From contig LJCR01000171.1 in the NCBI GenBank assembly GCA_001399705.1, positions 1-5,811 of the forward strand: a stretch of DNA of 5,811 bases, read 5' to 3'. Positions 1 through 5,811 of this stretch are shown here, one piece after another. This DNA comes from Kouleothrix aurantiaca. GTDB taxonomy: Bacteria > Chloroflexota > Chloroflexia > Chloroflexales > Roseiflexaceae. The translations under genes and the position numbers were made by a program. The notes beneath the pieces are model-generated. The model saw nothing but the letters and a program-made list of their open reading frames with translations. It was not told the DNA's origin and searched no databases. Every line of letters starts with the position of its first letter. Position 1 is the first letter of the stretch.

Positions 1-1
1 G

Positions 2-799
2 CGGCTGCCGGCAGTGGTGGTGCTGCTCTCCGATGGCCAATCCCCCGCCGGTATGGCACCCAGTGAAGCCGCAGCGCAAGCCGTAGGCGCGCAGATCCGG
101 GCCCACACGGTCGGCATTGGGCAGCGCGCCGAGTTGGACGAGGCGAGCTTGCAGGCGATTGCGCGGCAGACCGGGGGACAGTACTTCTACGCGGCGGAGG
201 CCGGCCAACTCGAACAGATCTACGGTGATCTGAGCAGCCAGGTGAGCTGGGTGGAGGAGCGCACGGAGATCACGGCGCTCATAGGCGCGCTGGCAACGGT
301 GCTGTTGCTTGCGGGTGAGGTGCTCAACCTGCGCTGGTTCCAGCAATTCCCGTATCGGCTGCTACACCATTCCTTGACCCACCACATGTTGCCTGGCATC
401 TTCCCGCAGCCGTGCGGCATCGCGCATGGGTGGGGCGCCGAAGAGCCTTCTGTACTCGCGGTTAAAATACGCAGCATCGTCGTATCCCACGCGATAGCCG
501 GCGCTCGCAGCATCGAGATGCTCGCCGAGCATGAGCCGGCGGGCCTCCTGCAGCCGCAGCTGCTTTTGGAATTGCAACGGGCTCAGCGCCGTAACGGTCT
601 TGAAGTGAGCGTGGAAGCCCGAGACGCTCATCCCCACCTCGCGCGCGAGATCCTCGATCCGCAAGGGTTGGTCAAAGTTCTTTCGGATCCGCTCGATCGC
701 CTGAGCAATACGGTGGGCATAGCCGCCGACGGTCGCGATCTGGTGGAGCCTGTCACGCTGCTCTCCCTTCAGGAGCCGGTAGACCATCTCGCGCTGTAG
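2..799 (+). CDS. VWA-domain membrane protein, 3' part, with abnormal extended tail
   Basis: The start lies before the window; the frame is open from base 2. Counting from the GTG at 14, residues 1-8 read MVVLLSDG, where the SDG carries the last MIDAS aspartate of a VWA domain, followed by HTVGIG (31-36) and the ATGG-like RQTGGQYFYA (51-60). A single hydrophobic segment spans about residues 86-106, and NLRWFQQFP follows. This is the usual end of this protein type: an extracytoplasmic VWA domain anchored by one C-terminal helix (family knowledge). The expected stop is missing. After P113 (base 352) the frame continues about 149 codons antisense to the convergent AraC gene, and that part resembles no domain I know. 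The function cannot be set beyond metal-dependent protein binding. The VWA part is secure; the tail from base 353 is probably an artefact of a rearrangement rather than selected protein. Confidence 0.8.
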   Translation, partial: RLPAVVVLLSDGQSPAGMAPSEAAAQAVGAQIRAHTVGIGQRAELDEASLQAIARQTGGQYFYAAEAGQLEQIYGDLSSQVSWVEERTEITALIGALATVLLLAGEVLNLRWFQQFPYRLLHHSLTHHMLPGIFPQPCGIAHGWGAEEPSVLAVKIRSIVVSHAIAGARSIEMLAEHEPAGLLQPQLLLELQRAQRRNGLEVSVEARDAHPHLAREILDPQGLVKVLSDPLDRLSNTVGIAADGRDLVEPVTLLSLQEPVDHLAL

Positions 800-1321
800 C
801 AGCGGCGCGAGGAAGCCCGCGTCGTGCGGGGAGTCCTGTAGCCTGACGAGCCGCACCACCACGTCCAGCAAATCCGTCTCAAGTGGACTCACGTCAAGGG
901 CGCGTACGGAGGGGTAGCTCCGTGGCGACGGGTGCCCGGCCTCGGCCATCACCGAGCCAACCAGGGTGGAGCTGAGCTCAAGGCGCAGGCTCAGATAGGG
1001 GCACTCCGGCGAGGCCTCGACGACCTGTCCCACCACAGGGAGCTCAGCAGTGACGAGCAGGTAGTGCGCCGGGTCGTAGCGGTACTGCTCATCGCCTAGC
1101 AGTACAACCTTGCTGCCCTGGGCGATCACGCAGAAGGCTGGGACGAGCACGGCGTGGAGCGGCTGCGTCGGCGAGGAGGCGCGGTGGAAATGTAGCCCTG
1201 GCAGCGGCTCAACCGTCCCATCGGCCTGGAGGGTGCTCGCGATCCGCGCGACCAGCTCCTCACGGTTGGTGTCTGCATGCTGTCGCTCCCACGCTGCACG
1301 CTGTCCCTTGATCACATCCAT
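362..1321 (-). CDS. AraC-family transcriptional regulator with AraC_N sensor domain
   Basis: This cytoplasmic DNA-binding regulator has 319 residues, close to the usual 300 or so. The N-terminal half (about 20-185) is the AraC_N sensor type, recognisable from LPGLHFHRAS, CVIAQGSKVVLLGDEQYRYD, YLLVTAELPVVGQV and EASPECPYLSLRLEL. The C-terminal half has two helix-turn-helix units: RIEDLAREVGMSVSGFHAHF (221-240) and the typical GYDDAAYFNREYRRLFGAPP (279-298). The frame is open to an ATG at 1408, but I chose the ATG at 1319-1321. It has a purine-rich AGAGGA/GAGG upstream, AraC_N homologues as I recall them begin here, and the longer version would include the candidate promoter. It is divergent from the aldo/keto reductase at 1530, so it probably controls that operon and perhaps itself. 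The E. coli relative by domain layout is YqhC, which senses aldehyde stress; the ligand here is unknown. Confidence 0.93.
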   Translation of the reverse strand: MDVIKGQRAAWERQHADTNREELVARIASTLQADGTVEPLPGLHFHRASSPTQPLHAVLVPAFCVIAQGSKVVLLGDEQYRYDPAHYLLVTAELPVVGQVVEASPECPYLSLRLELSSTLVGSVMAEAGHPSPRSYPSVRALDVSPLETDLLDVVVRLVRLQDSPHDAGFLAPLLQREMVYRLLKGEQRDRLHQIATVGGYAHRIAQAIERIRKNFDQPLRIEDLAREVGMSVSGFHAHFKTVTALSPLQFQKQLRLQEARRLMLGEHLDAASAGYRVGYDDAAYFNREYRRLFGAPPMRDAARLREDARQHVVGQGMV

Positions 1322-1325
1322 AGCG

Positions 1326-1337
1326 CCTCGTCCTCTC
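1326..1337 (-). promoter_or_regulatory. Ribosome binding site deciding the AraC regulator start
   Basis: Read on the minus strand this is GAGAGGACGAGG. AGAGGA ends 9 bases before the ATG at 1321, and GAGG ends 4 bases before it. The upstream in-frame ATG at 1408 has no comparable purine run placed before it. This favours the 319-residue protein over the 348-residue version. Confidence 0.6.
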
Positions 1338-1393
1338 TTTCTCCAGCCCCGGTGTTGAGCATTTAGAGGATTGTCCAATAATTCTCGATAATC

Positions 1394-1402
1394 ATCATAC
1401 CA
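1394..1402 (-). promoter_or_regulatory. Candidate extended -10 promoter for the AraC regulator
   Basis: On the minus strand this reads TGGTATGAT, a TGN extension plus a hexamer with one mismatch to TATAAT. No good -35 is seen 17 bases upstream, as is common for extended -10 promoters. It would start transcription near 1387, giving a leader of about 66 bases before the ATG at 1321. The site lies in the AT-rich core of the divergent control region. It is a match by eye only. Confidence 0.4.
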
Positions 1403-1411
1403 CATCATGGT

Positions 1412-1440
1412 CGAAAGCGCCTATACTGGATACGAAAGCG
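1412..1440. repeat. 8-bp direct repeat CGAAAGCG with 21-bp period, candidate operator
   Basis: CGAAAGCG occurs at 1412-1419 and again, perfectly, at 1433-1440. The start-to-start distance is 21 bp, two turns of the helix. AraC-family proteins with two helix-turn-helix units commonly bind directly repeated half-sites with about this period, as at E. coli araI1-araI2. The copies flank the candidate -10 box of the downstream operon and sit in the gap between the regulator and its probable target. Binding here would overlap RNA polymerase, so repression or autoregulatory exclusion is as plausible as activation. The match could be chance. Confidence 0.4.
1422..1427 (+). promoter_or_regulatory. Candidate -10 box for the reductase operon
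   Basis: TATACT differs from TATAAT at one position. The hexamer 17 bases upstream (1399-1404, ACCACA) does not resemble TTGACA, which fits a promoter needing an activator. Transcription would begin near 1434 and leave a leader of about 96 bases. That leader contains a small GC hairpin (GGCGC at 1445-1449 paired with GCGCC at 1455-1459, 5-base loop). The AT-rich stretch 1361-1400 upstream is where an activator could bind. Confidence 0.4.
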
Positions 1441-1526
1441 AGGAGGCGCTGCTGGCGCCGTCCAACGCCTGGGAGAATGATGCAAGCAGCAGCGGTACGC
1501 GCTCCGCATAGGAACAAGGAGAATAG

Positions 1527-3475
<1,949 letters not shown>

Positions 3476-3537
3476 GCAGGTCGAAATGTGGCGTGACCGG
3501 ATCAGATCACACGGCGAACAAGAACAGGAGACACGAG

Positions 3538-3861
3538 ATGTCTGAAGCAAAAGAACCAACGGTCGCACAGAAGCTGGTCGGCGATTTCGCGCCCAAGCTG
3601 GCGCAACTCACGGACGAGGTTCTGTTCGGCGATGTCTGGGAGCGTGCCGAGCTCGCGCCGCGCGACCGCAGCCTGGTCACGGTCGCCGCGCTGATCGCGG
3701 GTGGCAACACCGAGCAGCTTGCAGGACACCTGAGCCGGGCAAAGCAGAACGGCCTATCGGAAACTGAGCTCGCTGAGGTGATCATTCACCTGGCCTTCTA
3801 CGCTGGCTGGCCGCGCGCGATGTCCGCTGTCAAGATCGCGCGGGAGGTCTTCAAGAAGTAG
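3538..3861 (+). CDS. Carboxymuconolactone decarboxylase (CMD) family protein
   Basis: A 107-residue, all-helical, single CMD-domain protein. The core ERAELAPRDRSLVTVAALIAG, then H64 in AGHLSRAKQNGLSETELAEV and IIHLAFYAGWPRAM, is the characteristic pattern. There is no cysteine in the protein, so it lacks the CxxC of AhpD-like peroxidases and cannot work by that thiol mechanism. It fits the gamma-carboxymuconolactone decarboxylase-like branch, whose members are often found beside SDR and AKR genes with no proven reaction. These proteins form trimers or hexamers (family knowledge). CAGGAG at 3525-3530 is 7 bases before the ATG, which favours this start over the in-frame alternative 45 bases upstream. 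It lies in the middle of the operon, before the SDR. A decarboxylase, isomerase or small-molecule binding role remains open. Confidence 0.92.
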   Translation: MSEAKEPTVAQKLVGDFAPKLAQLTDEVLFGDVWERAELAPRDRSLVTVAALIAGGNTEQLAGHLSRAKQNGLSETELAEVIIHLAFYAGWPRAMSAVKIAREVFKK

Positions 3862-3895
3862 CTCCAATCACACCTTCCCATTTTGCAGTACCAGA

Positions 3896-3927
3896 CCATG
3901 CTGATCGCTTTTTCGAAGATGGCATGG
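3896..3927. other. Imperfect hairpin just upstream of the SDR ribosome binding site
   Basis: CCATGC (3896-3901) pairs perfectly with GCATGG (3922-3927). An inner ATC/GAT helix (3904-3906 with 3918-3920) adds to it across a small internal loop. It ends 5 bases before the AGGAG of the SDR. A fold here could tune ribosome access or protect the mRNA between genes, or it may be chance. No T-run follows, so it does not look like a terminator. Confidence 0.25.
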
Positions 3928-3932
3928 CAAGT

Positions 3933-3937
3933 AGGAG
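3933..3937 (+). promoter_or_regulatory. Ribosome binding site deciding the SDR start
   Basis: AGGAG lies 5 bases before the ATG at 3943 and 8 bases before the ATG at 3946. The second spacing is better, and the protein from 3946 begins [13 protein letters not shown], the normal SDR N-terminus. Earlier in-frame starts (TTG 3883, ATG 3898) lack such a site and would add about 20 residues unlike the family. Confidence 0.6.
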
Positions 3938-3945
3938 TCAGGATG

Positions 3946-4680
3946 ATGAGCAACATCGAAGGAAAAGTCGTCGTTATCACGGGCGCAAGCAGCGGAAACG
4001 GCGCAGCCGCTGCACGTCAGCTGGCGCGGCACGGGGCCAAACTGGTTCTCGGGGCACGACGGCTCGACCGGCTTCAGGCGCTCGCGACGGAGCTGTCGCT
4101 GGGCGCTGACGCCGCCGTGCAGACCGATGTGACGCAGTACGACCAGGTCAAGCATCTGGTGGATCACGCGGTGCAAACCCATGGGCGCATTGACGTGATC
4201 CTCAACAACGCCGGTCTGATGCCGCACTCGCCGCTTGAGCGGGGCAAGATTGAGGATTGGGATCGCATGATCGATGTGAACTTGCGGGGCGTGCTCTATG
4301 GCATCGCCGCCGCGCTGCCGTATATGCAAGCGCAGAAGAGTGGTCACATCATCAATGTCTCTTCAGTTGCCGGCCACAAGGTGCGGCCGGGCAGCGCCGT
4401 CTACGCCGCGACCAAGACGGCGGTTCGCGTGATCTCCGAGGGGCTGCGGCAGGAGGTCAAGCCATATAACATCCGGACAACCGTCATCTCGCCGGGTGCG
4501 GTCGCGACAGAGCTTGCGGACAGCATCACCGAACCCGACATCGCCGCGAATGTCCGCCAGGCCATGGCAATCGCCGTCCCGGCTGACTCCTTCGCCACGA
4601 TGGTGGTCTTCGCCATGAGCCAGCCGGAAGAGGTGGATGTCAACGAGATCCTGTTCCGGCCGACCCGGCAGGAATTGTGA
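3946..4680 (+). CDS. Classical short-chain dehydrogenase/reductase (SDR)
   Basis: A 244-residue Rossmann-fold NAD(P)(H) oxidoreductase, standard length for classical SDRs. Motifs in order: cofactor glycine motif TGASSGNG (12-19), GARRLDRL (36-43), D61-V62 contacting the adenine, NNAG (87-90), N112, S140 in NVSSVAG, Y153 and K157 in YAATK, and the PG motif in [10 protein letters not shown] (181-190). The full N-S-Y-K tetrad is present, so it should be active. R38 and R39 after the second strand suggest NADPH preference. The C-terminus, [14 protein letters not shown], is common in the YdfG-like branch of general alcohol/ketone reductases. N18 in the glycine motif is unusual, since I or L is normal. 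The gene is 84 bases after the CMD gene, and its TGA overlaps the ATG of the mini-ORF that follows. It probably reduces a carbonyl compound; the substrate cannot be told. Confidence 0.95.
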   Translation: MSNIEGKVVVITGASSGNGAAAARQLARHGAKLVLGARRLDRLQALATELSLGADAAVQTDVTQYDQVKHLVDHAVQTHGRIDVILNNAGLMPHSPLERGKIEDWDRMIDVNLRGVLYGIAAALPYMQAQKSGHIINVSSVAGHKVRPGSAVYAATKTAVRVISEGLRQEVKPYNIRTTVISPGAVATELADSITEPDIAANVRQAMAIAVPADSFATMVVFAMSQPEEVDVNEILFRPTRQEL

Positions 4681-4796
4681 TGAGCGACCACGGCGTCGAG
4701 CAGAGCCGCCGGACCTTCCTCGGACAGCCGACGGCGCTCCTCGAGCCGGCCGACCGTGAAGACACCGGAACCCGCGAACGACGGATCAACCGGTGA
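4680..4796 (+). pseudogene. 38-residue ORF with twin-arginine-like motif, possible gene remnant
   Basis: The ATG shares bases with the SDR stop (TGATG), the arrangement of translational coupling. The product begins [15 protein letters not shown]. Residues 9-15, SRRTFLG, match the twin-arginine (Tat) signal consensus S-R-R-x-F-L-K except at the last position, and they sit at the usual distance from the start. A working Tat signal would continue with a hydrophobic stretch, but here QPTALLEPADREDTGTRERRINR follows and ends at TGA (4794-4796). The best reading is the decayed or frame-disrupted start of an exported protein gene once present between the SDR and the hydrolase. The alternative is a chance ORF. 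Neither of the other two frames downstream gives a convincing hydrophobic continuation. From 4797 to the hydrolase start I see no gene, only a weak 5-bp hairpin (GCGCT/AGCGC at 4892-4904). Confidence 0.35.
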
Positions 4797-4961
4797 GCGA
4801 CGAGTGGACCAGCTACAGAGGCAGCCGCCGGGGGTGACTGTTGGTAACGCTCACCATCAGCCGCGCCAGACGTGCCTTACGAACGTGATCAGCGCTGGCA
4901 GCGCCAACCATCGCTGCGTGCTCATTATCCAGTACCTCGACGAACGAAAAAGGAGTTTCCC

Positions 4962-5811
4962 ATGCCTCTACAGCCCGATGGTCTGACCTTCGTCATCTCG
5001 CCGGAGGTCGATCGCACCCGTGTCACCTACAAGAACCGCTACGGGATCACCATCGCCGCCGACCTCTACACGGCGAAGGACCTCGACAAGAGCGGCCAGC
5101 ATCCCGCGCTCATCATCGGCCCCAGCCATGGTGGCGTGAAGGAGCAAATGCCGGGCGTGTGGGCCAACCAACTGGCCCAGCGCGGCTATGTCTCTCTCGC
5201 ATTCGACCCCTCCTACAAGGGAGACTCCGGCGGCGAGCCCCGCTTCGTGTCCTCGCCGGAAATCTTCATGGAAGACTTTAGCGCCGGCGTCGACTTCCTC
5301 GGAACCCTCGACTACGTCTCCCGCGACCGGATCGGGCTGGTTGGCATCTGCGGCTCCGGAGGCTTCGGCCTCGGCGCGGCACGCATGGACACCCGCATCA
5401 AGGCGGTCGTCACTGCCTCCATGTACGACATAGGCGAGAACTACCGCAACGGGTGGCAGCACTCCTGGAGCGACGCCGACCGACGCGCAGAGATGGACCG
5501 CCTCGCCGAGCAGCGCTGGGCTGACCTGGACGCCGGCACCGTAACCTACGACCCGATCTTCCCTGAGGAAGTGCCTCCCGCGGAGGTTCAGCTCGACCCG
5601 GTGACGAGCGAGTTCTTCGACTACTACGTCAAAAGCAACGACCGTGGCTACCACCCCCACTCCCAGGGCGGACACATCGCAGTGAGCCACCTCGGGTACA
5701 TGGGATACGGCGGCCTGCGCTACCTCGAAGACATCAGCCCCCGCCCCGTCCTGATGATCGTCGGCGACCAGGCCTTCTCGCGCTGGTTCACCGAAGATGC
5801 AATGGAGGCGA
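4962..5811 (+). CDS. Alpha/beta hydrolase (dienelactone hydrolase/YcjY-like), 3' truncated by window
   Basis: The frame is open to the window edge: 283 residues visible of perhaps 310-330. AAAAGGAG ends 6 bases before the ATG. Landmarks of the fold in order: strand and oxyanion loop ALIIGPSHGGVKEQ (49-62), LAQRGYVSLAFDPSYKGDSGG (71-91), nucleophile elbow LVGICGSGGFG (126-136), and PVLMIVGDQAFSRWFTEDA (262-280), where D269 or nearby residues supply the acid. The catalytic histidine should lie just past the window. The nucleophile may be C130 (dienelactone-hydrolase style) or S132; the sequence fits neither textbook elbow perfectly. No signal peptide is seen, so it is probably cytoplasmic. Expected chemistry is ester, lactone or related bond hydrolysis. 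It is 281 bases from the SDR, so it may share the operon transcript or have its own promoter. Its base composition is markedly GC-rich (43 of 60 bases at 5281-5340). Confidence 0.88.
   Translation, partial: MPLQPDGLTFVISPEVDRTRVTYKNRYGITIAADLYTAKDLDKSGQHPALIIGPSHGGVKEQMPGVWANQLAQRGYVSLAFDPSYKGDSGGEPRFVSSPEIFMEDFSAGVDFLGTLDYVSRDRIGLVGICGSGGFGLGAARMDTRIKAVVTASMYDIGENYRNGWQHSWSDADRRAEMDRLAEQRWADLDAGTVTYDPIFPEEVPPAEVQLDPVTSEFFDYYVKSNDRGYHPHSQGGHIAVSHLGYMGYGGLRYLEDISPRPVLMIVGDQAFSRWFTEDAMEA

Noticed and set aside
1322..1408. 29-residue N-terminal extension of the AraC regulator from the ATG at 1408
   Set aside because: It would cover the AT-rich promoter-like region, has no well-placed ribosome site, and is not part of the AraC_N domain; the ATG at 1321 has both site and family fit.
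3883..3945. Longer SDR version starting at TTG 3883 or ATG 3898
   Set aside because: The extra residues precede the normal SDR start and would be read through the intercistronic hairpin; AGGAG is placed for the ATG at 3946.
4756..4986. 76-codon plus-strand open frame starting at a GTG between the SDR and the hydrolase
   Set aside because: No ribosome binding site, no recognisable motif, and it overlaps the well-supported hydrolase start in another frame.
4968..5690. 240-codon minus-strand open frame opposite the alpha/beta hydrolase
   Set aside because: It is an antisense shadow: the plus strand has a ribosome site and clear alpha/beta hydrolase motifs, whereas the minus-strand product is a Val/Gly/Asp/Ala-rich sequence with no recognisable domain. 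GC-rich codon bias suppresses stops in this frame.

Overview
This 5.8 kb bacterial window has the tail of a von Willebrand factor A (VWA) membrane protein at the left edge. It is followed by a divergently transcribed regulator/operon pair: an AraC-family regulator on the minus strand, then five plus-strand genes for small-molecule enzymes. Shine-Dalgarno sequences precede every complete gene, the genes are tightly packed, and coding DNA is GC-rich. The organism cannot be fixed from this alone. The VWA tail (SDG motif, a YGDLSSQ-type stretch, one C-terminal membrane helix ending in LRWF) resembles proteins I associate with Chloroflexota, but that is a weak, memory-based guess.

Layout. 2-799 (+): end of a VWA protein whose reading frame has lost its expected stop and runs antisense into the next gene. 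362-1321 (-): AraC regulator with the AraC_N type sensor domain. 1322-1529: 208-bp divergent control region with a candidate promoter for each direction and an 8-bp direct repeat at 21-bp spacing. 1530-2387: AKR5-like aldo/keto reductase (DkgA/YvgN type). 2498-3475: a second, unrelated-subfamily aldo/keto reductase (YakC/AKR13-like). 3538-3861: cysteine-free carboxymuconolactone decarboxylase-family protein. 3946-4680: classical short-chain dehydrogenase/reductase. 4680-4796: 38-codon ORF overlapping the SDR stop, with a twin-arginine-like motif, possibly a gene remnant. 4962 to the window end: alpha/beta hydrolase, truncated by the window.

The plus-strand genes look like one operon. Three of them encode NAD(P)H-dependent carbonyl reductases from different folds or subfamilies. 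A hydrolase and a CMD-fold protein complete the set. An AraC_N regulator divergent from a DkgA-like reductase recalls E. coli YqhC, which activates yqhD-dkgA in response to reactive aldehydes. My working inference is an inducible operon for reducing and clearing reactive carbonyl or electrophilic compounds. The families are individually familiar and I see no clearly new system. The points most worth a second look are the rearrangement-like junction at the VWA end, the 21-bp-spaced repeat around the candidate -10 box, the coupled twin-arginine mini-ORF, and the ambiguous nucleophile of the hydrolase.
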